Under the pieces are notes generated by a model, which was given only the letters and a program-made list of their open reading frames with translations, was not told the origin of the DNA and did not search any database. A program made the translations under genes and the position numbers. From the NCBI RefSeq assembly GCF_951805225.1, contig NZ_OX638201.1:992001-1056000 (forward strand): a stretch of DNA of 64,000 nucleotides. The letters are read 5' to 3'. The DNA comes from an uncultured Flavobacterium sp. GTDB lineage: Bacteria > Bacteroidota > Bacteroidia > Flavobacteriales > Flavobacteriaceae. Positions 36,200 through 45,944 of the stretch are shown here, piece after piece; position 1 is the first letter of the stretch; each line of letters starts with the position of its first letter.

Positions 36200-36730
36200 T
36201 TAACTAAAATTATTATAAAATGCTTTTCTAAATAGAAACCAAAGAAAATAGTAATCCATTTTCTTTCAGTTCGTTATCAAAAAAAGTTAGTTTTAATCTT
36301 ATATTTTAAGATCTACAGCGCTAAGTTAGAGAAAAATGGTGAAATAAGAGGTGATTAATAATCCACTTTTAGGCTTATTATCATACTTTTTTTCTTGTGG
36401 AAATAAAAATTCAAAATCTGCAGTATTTCTATTTGTTCAAGATTTTCAAAAGCAAAGCTTAAACACAATTTTTTTGAATAGGCTCCAGCTTTAGCTGGAG
36501 TTTATATAAGATCAATTTGAATGGCTTTAGCCAAAACTCTGGCAAAGACGCAAAATCGCAAAGGTTTGTCATTTCGACGGAGGAGAAACCACACTAGGAA
36601 CTCCGCAAAGAAAATCACCAATCTTGGTCGATGTGCGCGTGTGATTTCTCCTCCGTCGAAATGACAATATTGTGTTTAAACTTTGCGTCTTAGCGCCTTT
36701 GCGAGATTAAAAACATAGTAGAAAACAGCT
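36200..36730. repeat. Intergenic region with nested inverted repeats
   Basis: No gene. CTCCAGCT-tt-AGCTGGAG is a perfect hairpin at 36483-36500. A 21-base arm (36568-36588, GTCATTTCGACGGAGGAGAA plus A) has its exact reverse complement at 36645-36665, enclosing 56 bases. The outer segments AGACGCAAAATCGCAAAGG and its rough complement CTTTGCGTCTTAGCGCC extend the dyad. The core arm also occurs at 16498-16518. This looks like a palindromic, MITE- or REP-like dispersed element. Confidence 0.65.
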
Positions 36731-38740
36731 TTAAAAAATCACTTCGATAGTAGTTCCTTTTCCTGGTTCAGATATTATTTTCATTTCTCCGTTTAGTGAT
36801 TTTGCTCTTTCTTTTATGTTTCTCAATCCAATACCTTCTTTTATTTTTTCGACATTAAAACCAATTCCGTTATCCCAAATACGAATCGTGATTTTATCTC
36901 CAGTTTTTAAAAGCATTATATAACATCTTTCAGCATTCGAGTATTTATTACTGTTTTGCAACGCTTCCTGAATAATGCGATAAATATGTATTTTATTAGA
37001 ACTTGAAACTGGCGACCAATCGATAAGTTTGTCAACCGAGAAATCAAATTTTGTATTAAACTGATTTTGTTGAGATTCTACCAGATTTTTTATTACATCA
37101 GTAAAACTATTATCTTCAAAAAGTTGGTTTTGTGTCAAGTTATGAGAAACTCTTCTAATTTCATTTTCCGTTTTTTCGAGCTCTTTTACAAGCTGTTCTT
37201 TTTTATCATCTTGAGTTGAATCCAGCTGAATTAAATTAAAACGCGTGGTAAAAACACTGTTTACAATTCCGTCGTGAAGTTCCATCGCAATACGATTTCT
37301 CTCTTCATTACGCACACATTCCGTTTCTGATTGTTGTTTTAATAAAAGCTGATAAATTCTTTCATTAGCTTCTTGTTGTTCTTTGATAAAAGAAAGCTCT
37401 TTGTTTTTTACTCTTAAACGATATATAATTATAAAGATTCCTAAAAAGAGAATTATAACCGCAGAACTAATGATAATAATGGTATTTCTACGAGATAAAA
37501 TCTCATTTTTTTCCTCTACCTGATCCGTTTCGTATTCTATTCTTGCAAATTTGTCTTTTGTAATTCTTTCGACTTTCTGCAGACTGTCATTAATTTTTAA
37601 ATATTGAGAAGTATAAAAGTTTTTGTTTTCTAAATCATTCGCCATCAATAACTTCAATGATTCAATGGTATGCAGATTGCTTTTGATTTCTTTAGACAAT
37701 TTAAGACCTTCTTTCAGATAAGTCAATCCTTTGTTTTTATCCTTTTTATAAAGATAATATTCCCCAAGATTAATTTTACTCGATGCAATACCAATTGATA
37801 CGTCAAGACTATCTCTTATTTTTAAGGATTCAAACAGAAGCTTGTCAACTCCTTTAAAATCGCCAATTTTCATTTTTGAATAAGCAAGATTATCCAATAA
37901 CATCGCGTAAGATTTTGGATGTCTGTTTTTTATATCCTTTATTATCAAGCCTTTCTTGTACAAACGAATTGCTTCGGGATAGTTTTTTAGTTTTTCATAA
38001 ACTCGTCCGATATTGTTAAAACAAGATATTCTCGATCTTTCAATTTTACTTTTAGGATAACCTTCTTTTTCTTGTTTTTCTAATTGTTTTAGAGCGAGAT
38101 CAAAATATTTTAGAGATTCTGTGCTGTTATTAAGCTCTTTTAGCGAAATCGCCAATATTACATAACATTCATAAATTAGTCGTGTATTATTAGTTTTTAT
38201 AAGTAATCTCAAAGCTTCTACAGCTTGTGCTTCACTTTCGGAAAAGATCCCGGCATCAAACAAAATTCCGGCTTTGTATAATTTTGTTCTGCCAATGTTT
38301 AGCGTATCTTTTATTTGAGAATATACTTTTTCAGATTGAGAATAGTAATTAAAAGCGCTGTCCAATTGTGATTCTTCATCATAATAATCTCCAAAATAAT
38401 ACAATGATTTTGCGATATGAGAATCGTCTTTTGCTTCGACAGATAAATTATGGACTTTTTTTACAGTAGTCAGGAATTTACTGTATTTATCGATACTATA
38501 ATATTTACTTGCAATTTTGAAATAAAGATTTCTATTGATAGAATCGTTTTTGTGTTCTAATAATTGATTGTAGAGCGTGTCAATTATTTTATCTTTTTCG
38601 TCATTTCCAGCTGATGAAGAATCAAGATTTTTTAAAGCGATAGTAACATTTTTTTTTAATTCATCAGTTTTGTGTGCATCTTGGCACGCTGATATTTGAA
38701 AAAAAATAATTAGCAGTACTATTTTTAAGCTTGCTTTCAA
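36731..38740 (-). CDS. TPR-containing sensor histidine kinase (HisKA_3 / NarX type)
   Basis: 669 residues, starting at TTG 38740. No ATG fits, and the signal-like start ends ISAC, so the N-terminus may be lipid-modified. TPR repeats fill ~60-390 (for example SCFNNIGRVYEKLKNYPEAI), a transmembrane helix lies at ~417-440, then a coiled linker. The HisKA_3 dimerisation motif ERNRIAMELHDGIVNSVF has His489 as phosphoacceptor, and the HATPase has DNGIGF and GIGLRNIKERAKSL. The cognate regulator of such kinases is NarL/LuxR type, so the protein at 40138-40794 is the likely partner. Confidence 0.9.
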   Translation of the reverse strand: MKASLKIVLLIIFFQISACQDAHKTDELKKNVTIALKNLDSSSAGNDEKDKIIDTLYNQLLEHKNDSINRNLYFKIASKYYSIDKYSKFLTTVKKVHNLSVEAKDDSHIAKSLYYFGDYYDEESQLDSAFNYYSQSEKVYSQIKDTLNIGRTKLYKAGILFDAGIFSESEAQAVEALRLLIKTNNTRLIYECYVILAISLKELNNSTESLKYFDLALKQLEKQEKEGYPKSKIERSRISCFNNIGRVYEKLKNYPEAIRLYKKGLIIKDIKNRHPKSYAMLLDNLAYSKMKIGDFKGVDKLLFESLKIRDSLDVSIGIASSKINLGEYYLYKKDKNKGLTYLKEGLKLSKEIKSNLHTIESLKLLMANDLENKNFYTSQYLKINDSLQKVERITKDKFARIEYETDQVEEKNEILSRRNTIIIISSAVIILFLGIFIIIYRLRVKNKELSFIKEQQEANERIYQLLLKQQSETECVRNEERNRIAMELHDGIVNSVFTTRFNLIQLDSTQDDKKEQLVKELEKTENEIRRVSHNLTQNQLFEDNSFTDVIKNLVESQQNQFNTKFDFSVDKLIDWSPVSSSNKIHIYRIIQEALQNSNKYSNAERCYIMLLKTGDKITIRIWDNGIGFNVEKIKEGIGLRNIKERAKSLNGEMKIISEPGKGTTIEVIF

Positions 38741-38780
38741 TGGTTTTTGGACATAGTGGTTATACTTCCAAAAATAAATA

Positions 38781-38818
38781 TTAATAACCAGATAATAATA
38801 GTATTATCTGGTTATTAA
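38781..38818. terminator. Perfect 17-bp hairpin after the small lipoprotein gene
   Basis: TTAATAACCAGATAATA (38781-38797) and its exact reverse complement (38802-38818) with a 4-base loop, just past the stop at 38829 on the minus strand and followed there by a T-rich stretch. A TATTTTTG -7-like element for the kinase (38769-38776, minus) lies right after it. Confidence 0.65.
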
Positions 38819-38828
38819 TTAAAAAATT

Positions 38829-39032
38829 TTAGCCTTGAGCTTTGTCTTTATCATCGACTCCATCAGCAGCCTTAGACGCATTATTTGTTGTATCGCCAGT
38901 AGTTGCTGACGGAGATAGCTTAGTTTCTTTTTTTAGAGCTTCAGTATTTGGTCCTTCAACACTGTCTGCAGTACAAGATGTCATTAAAATAATCGCTGTT
39001 AAACAGCCGAAAGTAGTTATTAGTTTTTTCAT
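38829..39032 (-). CDS. Small exported lipoprotein, 67 aa
   Basis: ATG at 39032. Signal peptide with lipobox MTSC (Cys20), then a low-complexity polar tail rich in Thr, Ser, Lys and Asp (ending DGVDDKDKAQG). No family was recognised. It lies between the histidine kinase and the LytTR regulator on the same strand but has its own hairpin terminator. A signal role for the neighbouring kinase is possible but only positional. Confidence 0.7.
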   Translation of the reverse strand: MKKLITTFGCLTAIILMTSCTADSVEGPNTEALKKETKLSPSATTGDTTNNASKAADGVDDKDKAQG

Positions 39033-39323
39033 TAGAAAATAGTTAAAAATTAGAAAATGGTTTATTGTGGCATTATCCTAAATGGAATACCTTTTTTAGA
39101 AAAGTCGGGAATTGACCATTCTGAAATATTAAAAATGACATTGCATTGAGCAGATGTTCCCCCATTTTCAATACCAAATTTTAGAAGCTTCTTTGGTTAA
39201 AATCTGTTGCAAATTAAACGGATATGAGAGATAGAATAAGGAATTTCAGGCACGTTATAGTGAGCCTGTTTATTAGAATAGTTTTAAGTAGAATCTGCGT
39301 GGTGAAATAGGAGTATTTGAAAT

Positions 39324-40037
39324 CTAAATATTGATTTTCCTGATTATTGCATCAACATTGTCTTTGTAAGTCAATGAAAACGGCAATATTTCATTGTAAT
39401 TAAGATAACATTTTGATTTGCTCAAATGTATTCTCGATACATGATTGATGTTTACGATGTAGCTTTTGTGAATTCTCAGAAAGTAAAATGGCAAAGTGCC
39501 TTCAAAATGTTTCAGCGTTTTATAGGCATTAACCGTTTTGCCATTATCCATCTGAATATCTGTAGTATTATTATCTGCTTTTAAATAAGTAATATTTTGT
39601 AAATCAACAAATTGATAATCGCTATAGGATTTTATACAAATTGTAGAAACAACATTTGGAGGATTTCTTTTTTCGAATTTAAACAACATTTTTCCCAATT
39701 CATGCAAATGCAAAGGTTCAATCATATAATCTGAAAATCCTGATTGTATAGCAGTTAAGGCATAATCTGGCGTTGAAGCCAAAGCGATGAAATACGGAAT
39801 GTAATCCAGATATTGAAACAACTCTGTTACCGTTTTAAAAAATGTTTCGGTATCTTTTGATTTAGCAGAAATGCGAAAAAATACCAATTGTGGTTTTATT
39901 TTTATAATTTGGTTTATCGCCGATTGACTATCTTTGACAACACCTGCGCAGAAATAATTAGGGAAATTGTCAAAGAGTTCCAAAGTTCCTTTGACATTAG
40001 TGGCATTGTCGTCGATAAGAAGAAAAGAAAATCGCAT
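39324..40037 (-). CDS. LytTR-family response regulator with degenerate receiver
   Basis: 237 residues. The receiver-like N-terminus keeps the acidic pair (Asp9, Asp10), but the usual phosphoacceptor Asp is replaced by Arg55 in QLVFFRIS, so it probably cannot be phosphorylated. The C-terminal LytTR DNA-binding domain (~135-237) is clear, with ITYLKADNNTTDIQ, FLRIHKSYIVNINHVSRI and the terminal NVDAIIRKI. It is divergent from the NarL-type regulator, 100 bases apart, and faces the lanthipeptide locus. The likely role is phosphorylation-independent regulation. Confidence 0.85.
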   Translation of the reverse strand: MRFSFLLIDDNATNVKGTLELFDNFPNYFCAGVVKDSQSAINQIIKIKPQLVFFRISAKSKDTETFFKTVTELFQYLDYIPYFIALASTPDYALTAIQSGFSDYMIEPLHLHELGKMLFKFEKRNPPNVVSTICIKSYSDYQFVDLQNITYLKADNNTTDIQMDNGKTVNAYKTLKHFEGTLPFYFLRIHKSYIVNINHVSRIHLSKSKCYLNYNEILPFSLTYKDNVDAIIRKINI

Positions 40038-40137
40038 TAAATTACAGTAAGAATAAAAAGCTGCAAGCTAGGCAAGTAAATATTTTTTTTGTTGCAGAAA
40101 AACTGCTTGTTTTGTTAAAGTTTAAAAAAATATTTGA

Positions 40138-40794
40138 ATGAATGTACTCATAGTAGATGATCATCCAATGACCGTTGAAGGTTATATAAATGCACTCTCA
40201 ATGGCACCTTTTGCATTAAATTCTCCTATTTTTTCAAAAGCCCATAATTGCGAGGAAGCGTACAATTGCCTGACGAAAAACTCGTTGGCCAAAGGATCAT
40301 TTGATATTGCTATAATAGATAAAGGTTTGCCGGGATATGAAGAAAAATCTATTCTGTCAGGAAGCGATTTGGCTGGATTTATTAAAGAAATCATGCCCAA
40401 TTGCAAAATTATTATGATCACCGCACATACCGAAGTTCTCGTTGTTTATGAACTCTACAAAAATGTGCGATTGGACGGACTTATCATCAAAAACGATATT
40501 ACGCCTGAGAAATTACAACAAGCTGTAGCAGAGGTTTTACAAGGCAATTCATATAAAAGCATTACAGTTCAAAACTGCATTAACGACATCTGGAAAAAAG
40601 AGTTGATGGTTGAAGATTATAACCGTCAGATTCTATTTTATTTATCCAAAGGTTTTAAAGTAAAAGAGTTAGAAGGAGTTATCTTTTTGACCACAAGTGC
40701 AATCCAAAAACGCATTATCAGAATGAAAAGAGCTTTTGACGTAACAGACGATTCCGGTTTGGTCAAAGAAGCCATAAAACAAGGGTTTATTTAA
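40138..40794 (+). CDS. NarL/LuxR-type response regulator
   Basis: 218 residues. The receiver has VDDHP (Asp7-Asp8), phosphoacceptor Asp61 (AIIDKGLPG) and ITAHTE, and the switch lysine is in LIIKND. The C-terminal LuxR-type helix-turn-helix runs from about 150 (ILFYLSKGFKVKELEGVIFL ... AIQKRIIRMKRAF), somewhat divergent. The natural partner is the HisKA_3 kinase at 36731-38740. It is the last gene before the second lanthipeptide precursor, 265 bases upstream of it, making that operon a candidate target. Confidence 0.88.
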   Translation: MNVLIVDDHPMTVEGYINALSMAPFALNSPIFSKAHNCEEAYNCLTKNSLAKGSFDIAIIDKGLPGYEEKSILSGSDLAGFIKEIMPNCKIIMITAHTEVLVVYELYKNVRLDGLIIKNDITPEKLQQAVAEVLQGNSYKSITVQNCINDIWKKELMVEDYNRQILFYLSKGFKVKELEGVIFLTTSAIQKRIIRMKRAFDVTDDSGLVKEAIKQGFI

Positions 40795-40826
40795 AACCAC
40801 TTTCCAAAAATTAACAATATTTATCT

Positions 40827-40858
40827 AAAAACAACCTTCTTTGTTAAAGGTTGTTTTT
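40827..40858 (+). terminator. Rho-independent terminator of the NarL-type regulator gene
   Basis: AAAAACAACCTT (40827-40838) pairs with AAGGTTGTTTTT (40847-40858), followed directly by a T-run. It isolates the regulator transcript from the lanthipeptide genes. Confidence 0.8.
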
Positions 40859-41058
40859 GCTATGTATACAATTCATCTCTTCTTTATATGTTTGATAAAA
40901 ATATCAATTATTTGCTTTTTTAACAGAAATCAAGTGCACATGATTAATGATGGAGAAGTGTTGGTTGCAATTTTTTAGAATTGAGGGAACATAAAGGAGA
41001 AAACCTTAAACCGGATAGCCACGTTAAGGTCTATTATAAACAACCTAAAACAAATAAC

Positions 41059-41223
41059 ATGAAAAAAGTAAAATTCGTTGGAAAATTAAGTTTAAACAAA
41101 GTTACAGTTGCAAAATTAAATAATGACCAAATGACTAAAGTTGTTGGTGGTGGAGACGAGCCTAAAAAACCTTCTACAACAAAGTTAACTAACAACACTT
41201 GTGGTTATTTGTGTACTTACTAA
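41059..41223 (+). CDS. Class I lanthipeptide precursor with GGG leader end (54 aa)
   Basis: ATG at 41059 is chosen over an in-frame TTG at 40981 because MKKVKFVGKLSLNKVTVAKL is the usual opening of Bacteroidota natural-product precursors. The leader ends DQMTKVVGG(G). The core (about GDEPKKPSTTKLTNN then TCGYLCTY) has two cysteines near the C-terminus and several Thr/Ser, enough for two (methyl)lanthionine rings. LanC and full-length LanB follow on the same strand after a hairpin. The leader is related to that of the precursor at 9757, but the cores differ. Confidence 0.88.
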   Translation: MKKVKFVGKLSLNKVTVAKLNNDQMTKVVGGGDEPKKPSTTKLTNNTCGYLCTY

Positions 41224-41247
41224 GACTTTTTAGTTTTTAATACTTTG

Positions 41248-41289
41248 TAACACCTTCCTGTTTTATCCTTGAAAAATGGGAAGGTGTTA
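41248..41289 (+). terminator. Hairpin between lanthipeptide precursor and lanC
   Basis: TAACACCTTCC (41248-41258) pairs exactly with GGAAGGTGTTA (41279-41289), 24 bases after the precursor stop. It has no long T-run, so it probably allows some read-through, giving much precursor RNA and less enzyme RNA. Confidence 0.65.
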
Positions 41290-41415
41290 AATTATAAGAT
41301 CAGATGAAAATGAAATTATAATATTTCTTTAGAAAATGTGAATGCCCATATTTTTAATATTGATAGCATCATTAAAATTGTTTTAAGAATTCAGTGATAT
41401 TTAATTGTATAACAA

Positions 41416-42600
41416 ATGTGGAATAAAATTATAAAAGACGAGGATTTAGTAAGTAAAGTGGAGAAAAAATTAAAGGAAATTTCAAAATCCTTCGACACTT
41501 ACGATGAATCAGATTGTTCTTTGTTTTTAGGACAATCAGGATTGGTATTGTTCATGGCTTATCATTCTAAGCATAAAGAACGCCTGAATGAAAGTGAAGC
41601 TTATGTTCAGGAATTATTTGATTATTTTCAAGAGCCGGATAACTTGAATTTCTCTTTTGGAATCGCCGGAATTTTACATACACTTTATCATTTAGAGAAA
41701 GAAGATTTTTTTGATTTTGAGGATAATATCAGCGATTTTGATTACTCAATTTTTCATGAATTTATTTCTAATGATACTTCTTTAGATTTTTTACATGGCA
41801 ATACAGGCGTTGTATTTAGTCTTTTAGAACAAAATATTGGATCAAAATATGATTATTTATTTGATGCCTGGATAGCTTCTATAGATAAAATAAAAGAAAA
41901 TGATCCAAATTTTTTAAAATGGAAAGTTGATTTTACATTGGCAAAAGATGAACATCCTACAGAAGGATATTCTTTTGGACTCGCGCATGGAGTTCCGTCA
42001 ATAATTCTTGTTTTGCTAAAATTATTTGACAGAAAGAAAGATTTTAAACTATTACAATATTTAAATAAAAGCATTGACTTTTTGCTAAGCGTTAGATTTG
42101 ATGCTTCGTCAGAATTTTATTTTCCAAGTCAATTAGTAAATAATGACAAAACGGACAGTAATCTGGCTTGGTGTTATGGCGATTTGGGAGTTGCAATGGC
42201 AATTTTTCAATATGCTAAATACTTTGATAAAAGAGAATTAGTAGAATTTGCATTAGAAATATTTACCAAGCATTCCTCAAAAAGAGATGTTCATACTTAT
42301 ACGGTTGTTGACGCAAGCATTTGCCACGGAAGCGCCGGTATTGCACATATTTACGCAAGAATTTATAACTATACTAATATCGAATTATACAGAGAAACGG
42401 CTGAATATTGGTACGGAATCACTTTAGAAAAAGCCGAATATCCAGATGGAATAGCCGGATATAAGCAATTTCACGGTAAAGATGAGCCATTAGTAAATGA
42501 ATTTGGTTTGTTTGAAGGAGTTTCCGGCATCGGACTTTCTTTGATTAGTGCAATCAGCAATATTGAACCAAAATGGGACAGGACATTATTATTATCATAA
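41416..42600 (+). CDS. lanC: LanC-like lanthionine cyclase
   Basis: 394 residues, normal LanC length. It adds cysteine thiols to dehydrated residues, forming (methyl)lanthionine rings. The zinc ligands are present: Cys253 in AWCYGDLG, and Cys303-His304 in ICHGSAGIAHIY. Other barrel repeats also fit (FGIAGILHTLYH, FLHGNTGVVFSL, FGLAHGVPSIIL, LFEGVSGIGLSL). It is followed by the dehydratase after four bases. It is the only LanC in the window, so it may also serve the LanC-less locus at 9.7-16.5 kb. Confidence 0.93.
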   Translation: MWNKIIKDEDLVSKVEKKLKEISKSFDTYDESDCSLFLGQSGLVLFMAYHSKHKERLNESEAYVQELFDYFQEPDNLNFSFGIAGILHTLYHLEKEDFFDFEDNISDFDYSIFHEFISNDTSLDFLHGNTGVVFSLLEQNIGSKYDYLFDAWIASIDKIKENDPNFLKWKVDFTLAKDEHPTEGYSFGLAHGVPSIILVLLKLFDRKKDFKLLQYLNKSIDFLLSVRFDASSEFYFPSQLVNNDKTDSNLAWCYGDLGVAMAIFQYAKYFDKRELVEFALEIFTKHSSKRDVHTYTVVDASICHGSAGIAHIYARIYNYTNIELYRETAEYWYGITLEKAEYPDGIAGYKQFHGKDEPLVNEFGLFEGVSGIGLSLISAISNIEPKWDRTLLLS

Positions 42601-42604
42601 TTAT

Positions 42605-45600
42605 ATGAAATTTCATTCTAACTTTATTTTTCGCTCGCCATTTTATAGCTCAGAACAAAAAATTAATGAAACTAATTTTTTGGAAGCACTATATGTGGCC
42701 TCGCCGGCATTTTATGAAGAATTTCGAAAACATCTTAATAAACCTATTACTGATAATAAGGATCTAAAGAAAATCAATAATTCGTTATACAAATATCAAA
42801 GTCGTGCAAGTAATCGCTGCACACCATTTGGTTTATTTGCAGGTTTGAGTATTGGTAATTGGTCTGATGAAAACAAGATTGTACTTAATAAAGATTTAAG
42901 TAAAACCTTGAATAGAAGAACACGTCTGGACATGAATGTTCTTTTTTGGATCGCGCAGGAAATAACAAAACAATCTTTTATAAAACCTCATTTAAGATAT
43001 TTTCCTAACGCAAGTATTTATTTAGTTGGCGATACTTATCGTTATATTGAATATTATTATCTTAATAACCACCGTTTTCATAAATTAAATAAAGTTGATT
43101 ATTCGCCTTATTTGGATCTTATTTTAGAACAAAGTAAAAACGGATTAAATCAGGATGAACTGGTTGATTTATTGATTAATGACGAAATTAGTTTTGAAGA
43201 AGCCAATGATTTTGTTGAAGAAATAATTTCTTCACAATTGCTTATAAATGAATTTGAACCAACAATTACCGGAGAAGATTATTTCTCGAGATTACTCGAA
43301 AATCTGGACAATATCTTTAAAATAAATCCTGGAAATGAGCTAAAACATTTAATTAATTTGTTGGATTCAGTCGATGAATTAATCGAAATTAATGATGCAT
43401 CAATTTTCAATTCTATTGATACGTATAAAAGCATACATCAAAAATTAAAAATCATTCTGCCGGAATTAAGCGAAACAAATTTGTTTCAAATTGATTTGTA
43501 TAAAGAAGCTGAGACTGCGACTTTGAATAAATCAATACAAACACAATTACAGAATGCGATTTCGTTTTTGAATAAAATTACGCCACCGGAAATAAATTCA
43601 AATCTTGAGAATTTTAAAACCAGATTTGACGATTATTACGAAGGCAAGGAAATACCATTATTACTGGCATTAGATACAGAAACTGGAATTGGATATCCGC
43701 AAAAAGACAACGATGGAATTAACGATTTAATCGATACTATTTATGCAGATGTAGCAAGCAAGAAAGAAGAAATAAAATGGGATTCTGTACAGCCGCATTT
43801 ACTGAAATTAATTATTAGCAGCATTAAAGAGAATAAAAAAGTTATTGAAATTAGCGAATCAGACTTTAAAGGAATCGATTTTTCAGATTCATTATTGACT
43901 TCTTCGTATTCAATAATGTTCAAAGTACTTAATGCCGAAACTAATAAAATTGCGATTTCGGGTACAGGTAATAGCAGCGCCATAAATTTGTTAGGGAGGT
44001 TTGCCGGAGGAAGTAAAAAACTGGAAAGTATTGTAAAAGAAATTGCAGTATTTGAACAACAACAAATGCCGGATAAAATCCTGGCAGAAATAGTGCATTT
44101 ACCCGAAAGCAGAACCGGAAACGTTTTGTCACGACCAGCTTTTCGCGATTATGAAATTCCTTATTTAGCAAAAAGTTCTGTTGATGACGAATTTCAGGTT
44201 AAAATGGAAGATTTAGTGCTGAAATTAAGAGACGATAAAATTATTTTATTCGACAATCGTCTAAAAAAAGAAATTATTCCCCGTATGGGAAATGCACACA
44301 ATCACAGCAATAATAGTTTACCGTTATATCATTTTTTAGGCGATTTACAAACTCAATATTTTACAAAAACAGCTTTAGGTTTTAATTGGGGAGTTTTAAC
44401 GAATCAATTTAGCTTTTTGCCAAGAGTCGAATATCAAAATACCGTTTTATCTCCGGCAACATGGCAATTAAAAAAGCATGATTTAGAACCATTGCAAAAT
44501 AAAACAGCAACAAATATTGAAAAACAAAAGCTCTTTTTTGATTTAAAAGAACGAATTGAATTGCCAAACAAGTTTTTAGTAATTGAATATGATAACGAAT
44601 TATTGATTTCATGCGATAATCCAATTGCGGTTGACACCTTTATAGATCTTATAAAAAATAGAAATCAATTGACCATATTTGAATATTTATTCGAAAAAGA
44701 TTCGGCATTAATTAAAGACACAGAAGGAGCAGAGTTCACAAACGAATGCATTGCAATTGTACTAAATGAAGCGACTAAAAAAGAATCGCCAAAAGTTATA
44801 GAAAAGAAAACTTTTGCAAGTAAACAAACATTTGGGATTGGAAGTGAATGGCTGTATTATAAAATTTATTGCGGTGTAAAAACAGCGGATTCTATTTTAT
44901 CGGAAAAAATAAAATATATAACCGAAAAGCTTTTAAGCGAAAATAGTATTGATAAATGGTTCTTTATCAGATATGCAGATCCTGATATTCATCTAAGATT
45001 TAGATTGCATATTACTAATTTCGAAAAGTATGGCGAAATATTACAGCTCATAAATGCCGAATTAGAACCTTTATTAGACCAACATATTATATCTAAAATT
45101 CAAGTTGATACATACAAACGAGAATTAGACAGATATGGCGATAATAGCATTGAACTTGCCGAAGAATTATTTTATAATGACAGCGTATTTGTTACAGATA
45201 TGTTGGAAATGATTGATGCTGATCATGGCGGAACAATTAGATGGCAAATGGCGATTCGATCCGTTGATGAATTTTTGAATGATTTTAAATTGACATTAGA
45301 AGAAAAATATAATTTGATAGAAATGCTAAGTAATTCTTTTTTTCAAGAACACGGTGGAAAACAAGAGTTGAAAACAGCTTTGAATCAGAAGTTTAGAACA
45401 TTACGAAGTCAATTAGAAGATATACTTGATTCGAATAATGAAGAAGAAAAAGAATATTATCCAATTGTAGAATTACTTCAAATCCGAAGTCAATCTAATC
45501 AATTAATAGTGGATGAAATTCTAAAATTAAGAGATCAAAACGAGCTAAAAGTAAAATTGGGCGGATTACTTTCAAGTTTGTTGCACATGAATTTAGACAG

Positions 45601-45739
45601 ACTTTTTATGGGACGCAATCGCACTAACGAGTTTGTTGTTTACGATTTATTGGCAAGACATTACAAAGGTAAGTTAGCAAGATTAAAATTTGATCGTAAA
45701 ACTTCTTTAATAGATTCTGAACTTATGCAATTGCGTTAA
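42605..45739 (+). CDS. lanB: Full-length class I lantibiotic dehydratase (LanB)
   Basis: 1044 residues from ATG 42605, four bases after lanC. The glutamylation domain (about 1-740; RASNRCTPFGLFAGLS near residue 75, AEIVHLPESRTGNVLSRP) is fused to the SpaB_C elimination domain (about 755-1044; GIGSEWLYYKIYCG, FFIRYADPDIHLRFRL, LLHMNLDRLFMG). Together they dehydrate Ser/Thr of the precursor using glutamyl-tRNA. Both halves are homologous to the two separate proteins at 13404-16477. No exporter or protease is encoded in this second locus. Confidence 0.93.
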   Translation: MKFHSNFIFRSPFYSSEQKINETNFLEALYVASPAFYEEFRKHLNKPITDNKDLKKINNSLYKYQSRASNRCTPFGLFAGLSIGNWSDENKIVLNKDLSKTLNRRTRLDMNVLFWIAQEITKQSFIKPHLRYFPNASIYLVGDTYRYIEYYYLNNHRFHKLNKVDYSPYLDLILEQSKNGLNQDELVDLLINDEISFEEANDFVEEIISSQLLINEFEPTITGEDYFSRLLENLDNIFKINPGNELKHLINLLDSVDELIEINDASIFNSIDTYKSIHQKLKIILPELSETNLFQIDLYKEAETATLNKSIQTQLQNAISFLNKITPPEINSNLENFKTRFDDYYEGKEIPLLLALDTETGIGYPQKDNDGINDLIDTIYADVASKKEEIKWDSVQPHLLKLIISSIKENKKVIEISESDFKGIDFSDSLLTSSYSIMFKVLNAETNKIAISGTGNSSAINLLGRFAGGSKKLESIVKEIAVFEQQQMPDKILAEIVHLPESRTGNVLSRPAFRDYEIPYLAKSSVDDEFQVKMEDLVLKLRDDKIILFDNRLKKEIIPRMGNAHNHSNNSLPLYHFLGDLQTQYFTKTALGFNWGVLTNQFSFLPRVEYQNTVLSPATWQLKKHDLEPLQNKTATNIEKQKLFFDLKERIELPNKFLVIEYDNELLISCDNPIAVDTFIDLIKNRNQLTIFEYLFEKDSALIKDTEGAEFTNECIAIVLNEATKKESPKVIEKKTFASKQTFGIGSEWLYYKIYCGVKTADSILSEKIKYITEKLLSENSIDKWFFIRYADPDIHLRFRLHITNFEKYGEILQLINAELEPLLDQHIISKIQVDTYKRELDRYGDNSIELAEELFYNDSVFVTDMLEMIDADHGGTIRWQMAIRSVDEFLNDFKLTLEEKYNLIEMLSNSFFQEHGGKQELKTALNQKFRTLRSQLEDILDSNNEEEKEYYPIVELLQIRSQSNQLIVDEILKLRDQNELKVKLGGLLSSLLHMNLDRLFMGRNRTNEFVVYDLLARHYKGKLARLKFDRKTSLIDSELMQLR

Positions 45740-45944
45740 AGTTAAAAAATTAAAAAAAGCCTTTCGTTTTGGAAGGCGCATCTTATCATTTTGATAAGAA
45801 AATATAAAGTATATAAAGATTTGGTTTTGTAATTATTTATTAGTCAGTAATTTGAGGTGTTTTGGAGTGGTTTGGCATAGCGTTTGTTTTTTATGGTTTT
45901 GAAATGAACTTATTGTCCCAAAACACCATCAAATTATTAGAAAT

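Noticed and set aside
45759..45777. Hairpin GCCTTTC/GGAAGGC after lanB
   Set aside because: The T-tract is on the wrong side for lanB and the stem is short with a wobble pair, so it is not called as its terminator.
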